64,000 nucleotides of DNA from Arthrobacter sp. CDRTa11 (GTDB taxonomy: Bacteria > Actinomycetota > Actinomycetes > Actinomycetales > Micrococcaceae), in contig NZ_CP044532.1 of NCBI RefSeq assembly GCF_026427775.1, forward strand, positions 2,418,001 to 2,482,000, written 5' to 3'. The translations under genes were made by a program, and so were the position numbers. Each line of letters opens with the position of its first letter. Position 1 is the stretch's first letter. The notes beneath the pieces are model-generated. The model was not told the DNA's origin. It was given only the letters and a program-made list of their open reading frames with translations, and did no database searches. Positions 24,486 through 32,476 of the stretch are shown piece by piece.

Positions 24486-25625
24486 TTACGCACCGCTGGT
24501 CAGACCTTTCGTCACGACTCTGTCCAAAGCTGCAATCGTAGCGTTCACCTGTTCCGGGGTTCCTACGGTGATCCGAACGCTTGAAGGATCACCCATGGCG
24601 TTTCCGGGGCGTACGATAATGCCCTCCGCCTCAAGTGCTTTGGTGAACGCCTTCGCGTCACCTACTCGGACGTAGACGAAATTCGCGTGTGAGACTAATG
24701 GCTCAAATCCGAGGTTGCGGAGGCCTTCGGTTAGTTCGTTGCGGCCATGCTCATTTAATCCCACACGGCGTTCGAGTTCTTCGTGCTCTCGCAGGCTTGC
24801 CAATGCCGCAGCCTGGGCGACGCTGGACACTTCGTAGTTGCTCTGCACCTTTTGGACAGCCCCGATAATTTCGGGGGACCCCACCAGGTACGCGACGCGC
24901 AGACCCGCCAGGCCGTAGGCCTTGGAGAAGGTCCGCAGCGTGACCAAGTTACGACGCTTGAAGTCCCTTTCGGCGATTGTGTCCGAGTACTCCGGAGACT
25001 TGGCGTACTCAAAGTAGGCCTCGTCCACGACAATCGTCACGTGCTCCGGGACGGCCGCAATAAAGCTGAGCAGCTCTTCCCTGCTGACAATGCCGCCCGT
25101 GGGATTGTTCGGGTTGCAAACATAGACAATGCGCGTTGCCTCGCTGATAAGACCCAGCATAGAACCCAGATCGTAACTTCCGTCTTGGCGGACAGGTGTA
25201 CTGAGCGTTGTGGCACCCTGCTTTCGGGCGTCCAAGGCATATGCATGGAAAGTGGGTGTGGAAACAACGATGTTTGTGCCCTCATCCAGGAGCGCTATTG
25301 AGAGATGGTGGATCAGTCCGATCCCGCCGGCGCCAACGGCAACCTCTGCAATATCGACCCCAAGCATGTCAGCGAGTTCTCCACGAAGAGTGCGGAAACC
25401 TGACTCGGGATACAAGTTGGCCCGGCCTACCTGTTCCAGTGCAGCCTTGGCAGCCGAAGGAAATGGACCATACGGCCCTTCGTTCGCAGCAAGGCCCAGC
25501 AATTCGAGAACTGCACCCTCGCCCGCTGCGTCACGGACGCTCCTGCCCGCGCTGTAGGGCGGGAGCTCCTCGATCGCTGCCCGAATCTTCGGGCCCGAAC
25601 CGGTTTCTGAAATAGCGGTTTGCAT
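24486..25625 (-). CDS. PLP-dependent aminotransferase, class I/II (histidinol-phosphate aminotransferase-like)
   Basis: A 379-residue fold-type I aminotransferase. LAANEGPYGPFPSAAKAALE resembles the HisC substrate-entry motif. YVCNPNNPTGGIVSREELL, VVDEAYFEYAKSPEYSD and RTFSKAYGLAGLRVAYLVG hold the PLP-binding asparagine, aspartate and tyrosine, the Schiff-base lysine and the phosphate-binding arginine. No other his genes are nearby, so it likely transaminates a catabolic amino or oxo acid of this module. It is divergent from the aldehyde dehydrogenase gene across a 68-base operator region. Confidence 0.85.
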   Translation of the reverse strand: MQTAISETGSGPKIRAAIEELPPYSAGRSVRDAAGEGAVLELLGLAANEGPYGPFPSAAKAALEQVGRANLYPESGFRTLRGELADMLGVDIAEVAVGAGGIGLIHHLSIALLDEGTNIVVSTPTFHAYALDARKQGATTLSTPVRQDGSYDLGSMLGLISEATRIVYVCNPNNPTGGIVSREELLSFIAAVPEHVTIVVDEAYFEYAKSPEYSDTIAERDFKRRNLVTLRTFSKAYGLAGLRVAYLVGSPEIIGAVQKVQSNYEVSSVAQAAALASLREHEELERRVGLNEHGRNELTEGLRNLGFEPLVSHANFVYVRVGDAKAFTKALEAEGIIVRPGNAMGDPSSVRITVGTPEQVNATIAALDRVVTKGLTSGA

Positions 25626-25645
25626 ATTTACCCATCCCTAAATCT

Positions 25646-25667
25646 CCTATAGACTTTCCTATACGAT
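25646..25667. promoter_or_regulatory. Tandem CCTATA-type operator in the divergent aminotransferase/aldehyde dehydrogenase promoter
   Basis: CCTATAGA and CCTATACG start exactly 12 bases apart in a 68-base divergent intergenic region. The second element plus flank, TTTCCTATACGAT, matches 13393-13405 exactly. One bound regulator could control both directions. Confidence 0.6.
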
Positions 25668-25693
25668 TCTATACACGCTGAGGAAAAAGGACA

Positions 25694-27112
25694 ATGGCTG
25701 AAATCGCAGAGTTGAGCCGCATCTTCGCCGGAGGGCGCTGGACTCCCGCCACCGGAACAGACATTTTGCATGTGTACAACCCGGCGGACGGCAGCCGCAT
25801 CGGCCAGGTCACGGCTGCAAGTGTCCATGATGTGAACCACGCCAGCCTTGCCGCCTCGGAGGCATTCGCGGGCTGGCGTGATACCGCGGTGAGCGAAAGG
25901 GCGGCCGTCGTGGCCCGTATCGCCGACGGCCTCGCTGCCCGGTCAGAAGAACTTGCCGAGGGAATCACGCTGGAAGTGGGCACCCCCCGACACGGATGTG
26001 TCCGAATGCAGGTCACTCCTGCCGTCGAAACGTTCAAAAGCGCGGCAAGGCTCGGACCTGAAGTCCTCGTCGATGAACAACTGGACGCTACATGGATCCG
26101 CAAGGTGCCGGTCGGCGTGGTCGCGTGCATCACGCCGTGGAACTACCCGCTCTATCAGATAGCCTCAAAGGTCGCCGCTGCACTTATGGCCGGCTGCACC
26201 ATAGTCCTAAAACCAAGCGAAGTGGCACCAACCAACGCAGCTATCCTCGCCGACGTCGCCTCAGCAGCGGGTCTGCCGCCAGGAGTTTTCAACGTGGTCT
26301 TCGGGAACGGACCCACCACAGGAGAGGCTCTCATAAGCCACCCGGCAATTGACTTCGTCTCCTTTACAGGATCCACCCGCGCCGGTGCCAGAATCGCCGC
26401 CATAGCAGGCCAGCACATCAAACAGGTTTCTCTGGAACTGGGCGGAAAGTCAGCAAGCCTGGTACTCCCTGGCGTCGACGTTCAGCTGGCAGTAAGCAAA
26501 ACCCTTGAAAAGAGCTTTCAAAACTCGGGTCAGACCTGTGCCGCTCTGACCCGACTCCTCGTTCCATCAGAGGCCCTCGCACAGGTGTCCGCGTCACTCA
26601 AAACTCAGGTTGCTTCCTTCCCTGTTGGCGATCCCTCGAAAGCCAGCACGGTGCTTGGCCCTGTCGCAACCGCTGACCAGAGGGACAAAGTGCTTAGCCT
26701 GACGGCCGCTGCCCGCGAATCCGGCGCTGAACTCCTTGCTTCCGGTCCAGTCTGGGGCGACCCCGCAGGCTTCTATGTTCCGGCTGAGGCCTACCTCACC
26801 GACGCCGACGGCGGACTCGCCCGGGAAGAAGTGTTTGGACCGGTCCTGGCCGTAGTGCCATACAGCGACATCGACGAAGCGGTGGCCATGGCAAACAATT
26901 CCCCTTACGGACTCAGCGGTGCGGTATGGGGACCCGACTCCGCTGAGGCGGGCAAGGTCGCTGCACGAATCCGTACCGGGAGCGTATCCATCAACGGCGC
27001 GGCCACACATCCCGATGCGCCCTTCGGGGGGTTTCGGATGTCCGGTTTTGGCAGGGAACGGGGTGCCCATGGCATCGAAGAATTCCTCACTACCCAGTCA
27101 CTCCACTTCTAA
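25694..27112 (+). CDS. NAD(P)-dependent aldehyde dehydrogenase
   Basis: A 472-residue ALDH. TPWNYPLYQIASKVAAAL and FTGSTRAGARIA define the cofactor site, the general-base glutamate lies in QVSLELGGKSAS, and the catalytic cysteine is C282 in NSGQTCAAL. The C-terminal FGGFRMSGFGRERGAHGIEE is typical. It oxidises an aldehyde of the module C pathway to an acid, plausibly the product of the ThDP enzyme. A tandem CCTATA operator precedes it. A 33-codon Cys-rich ORF with its own ribosome binding site follows 36 bases later. Confidence 0.88.
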   Translation: MAEIAELSRIFAGGRWTPATGTDILHVYNPADGSRIGQVTAASVHDVNHASLAASEAFAGWRDTAVSERAAVVARIADGLAARSEELAEGITLEVGTPRHGCVRMQVTPAVETFKSAARLGPEVLVDEQLDATWIRKVPVGVVACITPWNYPLYQIASKVAAALMAGCTIVLKPSEVAPTNAAILADVASAAGLPPGVFNVVFGNGPTTGEALISHPAIDFVSFTGSTRAGARIAAIAGQHIKQVSLELGGKSASLVLPGVDVQLAVSKTLEKSFQNSGQTCAALTRLLVPSEALAQVSASLKTQVASFPVGDPSKASTVLGPVATADQRDKVLSLTAAARESGAELLASGPVWGDPAGFYVPAEAYLTDADGGLAREEVFGPVLAVVPYSDIDEAVAMANNSPYGLSGAVWGPDSAEAGKVAARIRTGSVSINGAATHPDAPFGGFRMSGFGRERGAHGIEEFLTTQSLHF

Positions 27113-27148
27113 CATCCCCAGGCAGACCAAACAATTGAGGAGAATCCA

Positions 27149-27250
27149 GTGACGAACAACCGAACGAAATCGGGCGGTTACGTGTCAACTCGCTACGAGG
27201 TCGGGTGTGAAGAAGATTGCCAGTTCTGCAGCGGCCCCGAAACAGACTGA
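27149..27250 (+). CDS. Very small Cys-rich protein (33 aa), function unknown
   Basis: From a GTG with GAGGAG seven bases upstream the frame gives 33 residues: VTNNRTKSGGYVSTRYEVG, then CEEDCQFCSGPETD. The core C-x3-C-x2-C (CEEDCQFC, residues 20-27) is a compact metal-binding pattern. The spacing also matches the iron-sulfur motif of radical SAM enzymes, but the protein is far too short for that family. It lies 36 bases after the aldehyde dehydrogenase stop and is probably on the same transcript. It may be a zinc knuckle, a small electron carrier or a peptide precursor. Chance is possible, given the length. Confidence 0.4.
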   Translation: MTNNRTKSGGYVSTRYEVGCEEDCQFCSGPETD

Positions 27251-27540
27251 GACGATAGCAGTGCGTTTGCACAGCGAAGCTGCTTTGGCTTTCTAGTCAT
27301 TCAATAATTGTGGGGGAGCGGGAATGACTAACAGGCGTGGACTCGACCTCTGACACCTGAATGCTTGACGACAGATGCTGGCGGGTGCCTGGCGCTGAGG
27401 TGCTGACGCGCCCGGTAACCTGACAACTCGGCCCTGAAGTTTCGCCGCAGACTTTATTCGCCGCAGACTTTATACGTCAGTGTTCTTCTTCTCTGAGTCG
27501 GTCATCTTGTGTATGGATCACTATCCAATCTGTAGCAAGG
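27251..27540. other. Intergenic region with a 2 x 16 bp tandem duplication
   Basis: No gene is seen. A perfect direct duplication (27441-27456 and 27457-27472) lies shortly before the truncated reductase, and the region probably marks a rearrangement junction. Confidence 0.45.
27441..27472. repeat. Perfect tandem repeat, 16 bp x 2
   Basis: TTCGCCGCAGACTTTA occurs twice in immediate succession. Its position about 70 bases before the broken reductase gene suggests a small duplication linked to the deletion. Confidence 0.75.
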
Positions 27541-27933
27541 ATGGCCCGAGGCAGTCCCGAAACGTACAACGTGGTCAACGGTGACGTGCTTGTGTGGCAA
27601 GACGTGTGGCCTGACCTGGCAGGGCATTTCGGAGTGGACGTCGATGAGCCGCTCAGCCGGTCGTTGGCGGCCGAGATGCCGGGGGAGACGGGGGTCTGGA
27701 ACGAGATTGTGCGGGACAGCGGGCTAAGGCCCCTGACCATGCACGAAGTCATTGGCGGGGCTTGGCAGTTTGCTGATCATGCCTTTGCCCATGGCCAGCC
27801 GAATCCTCCGGACAGGATTGTGACGAGCCCCATCAAGGCGCGCCTGGCGGGTTTCCAAGATTGCTACGACACCGAGGACTCAATCATCTATTGGTTGAAG
27901 CGGCTTCAGGAGAAACGCATCATTCCCCGATGA
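27541..27933 (+). pseudogene. 5'-truncated SDR of the PRISE type (C-terminal third)
   Basis: The 130-residue frame reads SPETYNVVNGDVLVWQDVWP, then LAGHFGVDVDE, WNEIVRDSGLRPLTMHEVIG, and SPIKARLAGFQDCYDTEDSI ending in RIIPR. This is the C-terminal part of progesterone-5-beta-reductase/iridoid-synthase-like enzymes, where VTNGDVFRW and IKARQAGFxDCxDTED are conserved. The Rossmann half and active site are missing. Homology seems to extend a few codons upstream of the ATG (QSVARMARG), so the gene was broken, not shortened naturally. No ribosome binding site precedes the ATG. Confidence 0.7.
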
Positions 27934-27937
27934 TTAG

Positions 27938-28159
27938 CTAGGGGTAAAGGACTAATTCGCTGATAGTCCCGTGGGGAACCTCGTGGGAGAGCTCTACAGT
28001 GAAAGTCTTGTCGTCATGGCGGGTGACCAGCACGCCGTGCCCGGGGGCGTTGTGGGCTTCTCGGATCGCACCCTCTACGGCTTGGTCGAGTTCGTCTTCG
28101 AGTTCGTTACGGTGGCTGATCCTGACCTCTACGGCGTAGGGGGTCCTTTGGTTAATCAT
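27938..28159 (-). CDS. Small conserved hypothetical protein (73 aa)
   Basis: A 73-residue protein with GGAAGGAGCACC directly before its ATG. RTPYAVEVRISHRNELEDEL is followed by a helix and GVLVTRHDDKTFTVELSHEV and PHGT. A degenerate relative lies at 3782-4142. The alternating pattern suggests a small alpha/beta fold. I know no function. It stands alone between a broken reductase and the six-gene LacI operon. Confidence 0.6.
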   Translation of the reverse strand: MINQRTPYAVEVRISHRNELEDELDQAVEGAIREAHNAPGHGVLVTRHDDKTFTVELSHEVPHGTISELVLYP

Positions 28160-28226
28160 GGTGCTCCTTCCCCTGGCTCTGATGTAGCTCAGGGCGCGTT
28201 CCGGTGGATGGTGTTGCTGAGTGGCA

Positions 28227-29165
28227 CTAAGGGGTTAGGACGAGCTTGCGGGGCGCACCCTGCTGCTGAAGCTCCCACGCCCTTTGGCAGTCGGCCAGCG
28301 GAAGGGTCATCGTGTCGACGGCCAAAGCTCCGGTGGCCGCGAGGCCTGTCAGCTGCAGGTAGGCCTCGCGCCGGACCTGCGCCGGCGGATCCATGTGGGC
28401 GAACCCGAGGAGCTCCAGGCGGGCTGCGCGGACGATGCCGGCAGGCAGTTCAAGGGTTGCGCCTGCGGACTGGCCGATCTGGACGTGGCGGGCGCCCCGG
28501 GCAGCTACGTGCATAGCGGCAAGGGCTGGTTCTCCCCATACCGGGTCAATAATGACGTCGAATCCGCTGTCACCGACCGTGTTGCGGAAGGCGGCCACGA
28601 GGTCGGTGTCCGGGCTAATGGTCACGGTGGCATCGGCGCCCCGTTTCCGGGACAGGGCGAGGCGGCCCGGGTCACGGTCGGCAGCGACCACCGTTGCCGC
28701 GCCGAGGGATTTGGCGAGTTGGACGGCGATGGAACCCAGTGCACCGGTTGCGCCGAGCACCAGCACGTTCTGGCCCGGCTGGAGCCCGGCCCGCCAGGTG
28801 AGGGCCAGCCAGGCGGCAAGTCCGGTGTTGCCGAGCGCGGCCGCGGTAACGTCGTCCACGTCGTCCGCGAGGTCCAGCAGGTCCTCCTCGGCCACAACGG
28901 TGCGTTCGGCCCAGGAACCGTGCGGCGAAACCGGTGAGGTGAAGAAGACGCGACGTCCGGCGGAGGTCCTGCCCACGCCGTCGGCGCCTATCACGTACGG
29001 CATGGTGCCGGGATCTCCGTATGCACCCGAGGCCTTGGCCAGATCGAGATGATGTACCCCGGCCGCGGCAACCTCGATGACTGCAAGGCCGCTGTGAGGC
29101 TCCGGCTCATGGAAATCGTCGTACGTGGGGACTGTTCCGGTCTGGGTCAGAACGGCTGCCTTCAT
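28227..29165 (-). CDS. MDR-family NAD(P)H-dependent oxidoreductase (zinc-independent)
   Basis: A 312-residue quinone-reductase-like protein. The N-terminal domain has MKAAVLTQTGTVPTYDDFHE and VIEVAAAGVHHLDLAKASGA; the cofactor domain has GQNVLVLGATGALGSIAVQL and AATVVAADRDPGRLALSRKR. No zinc ligands are visible. The ATG at 29163-29165 has AAGGAG six bases upstream and defines the start; the longer frame does not. It is the last gene of the LacI-controlled operon 28227-34543 and follows an FAH gene by 28 bases. Confidence 0.83.
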   Translation of the reverse strand: MKAAVLTQTGTVPTYDDFHEPEPHSGLAVIEVAAAGVHHLDLAKASGAYGDPGTMPYVIGADGVGRTSAGRRVFFTSPVSPHGSWAERTVVAEEDLLDLADDVDDVTAAALGNTGLAAWLALTWRAGLQPGQNVLVLGATGALGSIAVQLAKSLGAATVVAADRDPGRLALSRKRGADATVTISPDTDLVAAFRNTVGDSGFDVIIDPVWGEPALAAMHVAARGARHVQIGQSAGATLELPAGIVRAARLELLGFAHMDPPAQVRREAYLQLTGLAATGALAVDTMTLPLADCQRAWELQQQGAPRKLVLTP

Positions 29166-29193
29166 GGTCTGCTCCTTAGAATCTGGTGGGGTG

Positions 29194-30132
29194 TCAGGCT
29201 GGCTGGTCGGTGTCGGCGGGAATGATCTGCACGCTGATGGATCCAAGGCCGCTGATCCGTCCCTCAAGCTGGTCTCCGGGGTGCATCCAGGTTCCGGTGC
29301 TGAGGCCAACACCGGCGGGAGTTCCCGTGAGCACAACGTCGCCAGGTTCGAGGGTCACATGCTCGCTGATCAGGGAGACCAGCTCGGGAACAGACCAGAT
29401 CAGGTCCGACGTGTTGGCATTTTGCCGCAGCTCTCCGTTGAGCCAGAACTGCAGCTGGAGGTTGGTGTCGTCGATGAAGCGGGCCGGCACAATGCCCGGA
29501 CCAAGCGGACAGCTGTCGTCGAAGACCTTGCCGCCGAAGAGGTCGAATTTGACCAGGTGCTTGGGGTGGCGCTGCCAGTCACGGGCCGACAGGTCCAGGG
29601 CGATGGTGTAGCCTGCGATGTGCTCACGGGCCCGCTCCACCGGGATGTGCCGGCCGCGCCGGCCGATGACAAACGCCAGTTCGAGTTCGTAGTCGAACTT
29701 TTCCGTCTGGCTGGGGTACCTTACCGCTTTGCCTTGGCCGACGAGCGTGGTGCTGGGCGGTTTAAGGAAGAAGACCGGAATGTTGTCTTCCTTCGAAAAG
29801 CCGGCATGACCGCCGTCGTTGACCACGTGGTCGTAATAGTTGGCGCCGGCGCAGATGACCTTGTTCGGGTACTGCAGCGGCGTGAGCCAGTCTTCGGGCC
29901 GGGCTGGCTCAGGCACGTGACCTGCCCCGCTGCCGGTGAGGGTTTCGACGGCAGCGAGGAGCCGAGGCTCGGAGGTCTCCCAGTTGGCGAAGACGGTCAT
30001 GAGCCCGCCCGCCGGATTGGCGTCGAGAACCTCCGGTGCGACGTCGGCGAGTCTGTACAGGGGACCGTCAGGGAGCCGGAGCACAGGAGTGGGCACTCCG
30101 TCGATCCGAACGGTGGACAGGGAAAAGGTCAC
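29194..30132 (-). CDS. Fumarylacetoacetate hydrolase (FAH) family protein
   Basis: A 312-residue FAH-fold enzyme. The signature CAGANYYDHV is at 94-103. Metal ligands are E149 and E151 in DYELELAFVIG and D180 in ALDLSARDW, and VVLTGTPAGVGL is in the C-terminal core. It starts at a GTG overlapping the stop of the kinase gene (30129-30132) with GGAG upstream. It could cleave or tautomerise the 2-oxo acid product of this operon. It is one of two FAH genes in this operon, and the two differ strongly in sequence. Confidence 0.86.
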   Translation of the reverse strand: MTFSLSTVRIDGVPTPVLRLPDGPLYRLADVAPEVLDANPAGGLMTVFANWETSEPRLLAAVETLTGSGAGHVPEPARPEDWLTPLQYPNKVICAGANYYDHVVNDGGHAGFSKEDNIPVFFLKPPSTTLVGQGKAVRYPSQTEKFDYELELAFVIGRRGRHIPVERAREHIAGYTIALDLSARDWQRHPKHLVKFDLFGGKVFDDSCPLGPGIVPARFIDDTNLQLQFWLNGELRQNANTSDLIWSVPELVSLISEHVTLEPGDVVLTGTPAGVGLSTGTWMHPGDQLEGRISGLGSISVQIIPADTDQPA

Positions 30133-31175
30133 CTGGTCTGCTCCTTCATGGGTGTCGCGCCGGCCGCTGGAGCGCCTGCCATCTGCATCCATTCCTTGAG
30201 GACCGTGTCGAGGGCCGGTGCCGGTCGGGCCAGCAGGTCCCTCGCGGCGTTGCGGACCTGGCCGCGTTGCTCGGGTGTCAGATACTCCACCGGCGAGGCT
30301 CCGTCCACCCGGGCCAGGGCGAGCAGCGGCAGCAGGGCCGCGGCGCGCGCCGTCAGGTCCGGGGCAGGCTCCCAGTCAATATGGCGGGCATATCCGTCCA
30401 GCAGCATGCGGGCGGAGCTGTGCAGCTGCGCCGTATGGTCCGGCAGGATGATCGCCTTGAGCAGCAGGTGGTTCAGGCAGAATGCGACGTCGAACGCCGG
30501 GTCACCGAACCAGCCGCACTCGGCATCGAGCAGCACCGGACCGTCCGGACCCAGGAGGATGTTCTTGGGACTGACGTCGCCGTGAACCACCGCCAAGTGA
30601 GTGCCGGCGGTTCTCTCGGCGATGACATCGATCCGGTCCGCCAGGTCCGGGTTGGCACGTGCAGTGACCCGGAAGTACGGCTCGATGCGCAGGGCGTCGA
30701 AGTTGCTGTCGGTGCCGAACTTGCCCGGGAGCGAAAGATCCTTGGTGCTTGCTGAGTGCAGCCTGCCGAGGAGGTCGCCGACGGCGTGCGCGGCAGCGGG
30801 GTCAACCTGTCCGGTGAGGAGGCTGTCCTTCCACACCGGGTAGTCCTCGGCGGGGAGGAACTGCATGGCGAACAATCCGGCCTGCCCATCGTAGGCGAGG
30901 ACCTGTGGGACCTGTGTGGGAGCGACGGTCCCGGCAAACTGCAGCCAATCGTATTCCACGCGGTTGCGGGACAGGGGAGCGAGCCATTCGTGAGCCACCT
31001 TCAGCCGGGCCAATGCTCCCTTGACGCACAGCGTCCGGCCCGGCAGCGACACTTGCCAGAGGTCCGAGCTCACGCCGCCGGTCAAGGGACTCAGTATCGC
31101 CTCTTCACCCGGCTCCATCAGCCCGTGACGGAGCAGGAACTCCTGCACCCGCTCCTGGGGTCCGGCGACGTTCAC
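30129..31175 (-). CDS. APH-fold small-molecule kinase (aminoglycoside phosphotransferase family)
   Basis: A 348-residue kinase-fold protein. The catalytic loop HGDVSPKNILL holds D200 and N205, and LLDAECGWFGDP holds the metal-binding D217. A conserved lysine may be K52 in LCVKGAL, and LTGGVSSDLWQV forms the glycine-rich loop. The family also phosphorylates choline, homoserine, methylthioribose and fructosamines, so antibiotic resistance is not implied. It overlaps the enolase-like gene upstream and the FAH gene downstream by four bases, so all three should be made together. A role in phosphorylating a hydroxy acid that the enolase-like enzyme then dehydrates is my inference. Confidence 0.8.
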   Translation of the reverse strand: MNVAGPQERVQEFLLRHGLMEPGEEAILSPLTGGVSSDLWQVSLPGRTLCVKGALARLKVAHEWLAPLSRNRVEYDWLQFAGTVAPTQVPQVLAYDGQAGLFAMQFLPAEDYPVWKDSLLTGQVDPAAAHAVGDLLGRLHSASTKDLSLPGKFGTDSNFDALRIEPYFRVTARANPDLADRIDVIAERTAGTHLAVVHGDVSPKNILLGPDGPVLLDAECGWFGDPAFDVAFCLNHLLLKAIILPDHTAQLHSSARMLLDGYARHIDWEPAPDLTARAAALLPLLALARVDGASPVEYLTPEQRGQVRNAARDLLARPAPALDTVLKEWMQMAGAPAAGATPMKEQTR

Positions 31176-32476
31176 CGGCCACCGTCCGCGGTCAAGGCCA
31201 GGGCCGGCAGGTTCCTGAAGTCCAGCGTGGGGTCCTCGGCGATGCGCACCAGCTGGTTGTACTTGGCGAGCCGCTCAGAGTTCCTGACGGACCCGATCTT
31301 GATCTGCCCGGCGGCGCTGCCCACAGCCAGATCTGCCAGGAAGTCATCTTCGGTCTCACCGGAGCGCGCCGATACCACCGGGGCGTAACCAGCGGCGCGC
31401 GCCTCGGCCACCACGTCAAGGGTGCCGGTCAGCGTGCCGTTCTGGTTCACTTTGACCAGGACGCCGTTGGCAACACCCTGGGAGATGCCTCTGGCCAGCC
31501 GTTCGCTGTTGGTGGTGAACAGGTCGTCGCCAATCAGCCTGATCCTGTGACCTAGGCGTTTGGTCAGGGTCTGCCAGCCGTCCCAGTCGTCTTCGCCGAG
31601 CGGATCTTCAATTGAGACGATAGCGAAGCGGTCAACCCATGAGGACACCATGTCAATCATTTCGGCTGTGCTGAGGTGCCGTTCCTGCCGTCGCAGGTGG
31701 TAGTCACCTGCCTCACTGTCGTACAGGGATGCGGCAGCGACGTCGATGGCGATGGCTATGTCTGTGCCGGGCCGCAGTCCGGCGGCCAGAATGGACTCGG
31801 TGATGAGCTCGAGAGCCTCCTCGCCCGTTCGGCAGCCAGGGCTCAGTCCGCCCTCGTCCGCCAACAGCGTGGGCAGTCCCCGTTTGGCAGAAAGGGCAGC
31901 CGCAGCCGCACGGACACGTGATGTGAGCTGGATGGCTTCGAGTGCGGACGTTGCCGCGACTGGTACCGCGAGGAAATCCTGGACGTCCATGCCGCGGCCT
32001 GCGTGGAGGCCGCCGGAAAGGATGTTGACCATCGGCATCGGAAGCACGGGCTCGTCGACGCCTGCGAGCTGGGCGATCCTGCGGTACAGCGGCAGTCCGC
32101 TGGCCACAGCGGAGGCGCGGCAGACCGCCAGTGAGGTTCCCAGCACCGCGTTTGCGCCGAGCCGCGACAGTGTGGAGGTTCCGTCCAGGTTCCGCAGCGT
32201 TTCGTCGATGGCCCGCTGGTTGTCGACATCGTGGCCGCGGAGCGCCGCGGCGATCTCACCGTTCACATGCTCGACGGCGGAGGTGACGCCGAGGCCGTCG
32301 AACACCGATGCGTCTCCATCGCGCAGTTCGTGGGCCTCGTGCGTACCGGTGGAGGCTCCGGAGGGAACCGATGCCCGGGCGCTGACGCCGTTTTCGAGGG
32401 TGATGTCCACCTCGACGGTGGGGCGGCCGCGGGAATCGAAGATCTGGCGGCCGTGGACGGTGCGGATGATGCTCAC
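31172..32476 (-). CDS. Enolase homologue with altered active site
   Basis: A 434-residue full-length enolase-family protein. Retained are the SGASTG loop (39-44), H158, E208 (ADEGG), D245, E290 (SIEDP), D317/D318 (GDD), K342 (VKVNQ), R371-S372 and K393, so the metal site and the proton-abstracting lysine are intact. Two near-invariant positions differ: the canonical SHRSGETED is SARSGETED (A370), and QEFM becomes QDFL (D167). QIGSLTET is also QNGTLTGT. It is embedded by four-base overlaps between a 2-hydroxyacid dehydrogenase and a kinase, not in a glycolytic context. It probably acts on a different phosphorylated hydroxy acid, like specialised enolases of secondary metabolism. A functional glycolytic paralogue cannot be excluded. 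Confidence 0.88.
   Translation of the reverse strand: MSIIRTVHGRQIFDSRGRPTVEVDITLENGVSARASVPSGASTGTHEAHELRDGDASVFDGLGVTSAVEHVNGEIAAALRGHDVDNQRAIDETLRNLDGTSTLSRLGANAVLGTSLAVCRASAVASGLPLYRRIAQLAGVDEPVLPMPMVNILSGGLHAGRGMDVQDFLAVPVAATSALEAIQLTSRVRAAAAALSAKRGLPTLLADEGGLSPGCRTGEEALELITESILAAGLRPGTDIAIAIDVAAASLYDSEAGDYHLRRQERHLSTAEMIDMVSSWVDRFAIVSIEDPLGEDDWDGWQTLTKRLGHRIRLIGDDLFTTNSERLARGISQGVANGVLVKVNQNGTLTGTLDVVAEARAAGYAPVVSARSGETEDDFLADLAVGSAAGQIKIGSVRNSERLAKYNQLVRIAEDPTLDFRNLPALALTADGGR

Noticed and set aside
30129..31175. Reading the kinase as an antibiotic-resistance gene
   Set aside because: The operon context is catabolic and the family covers many metabolite kinases.
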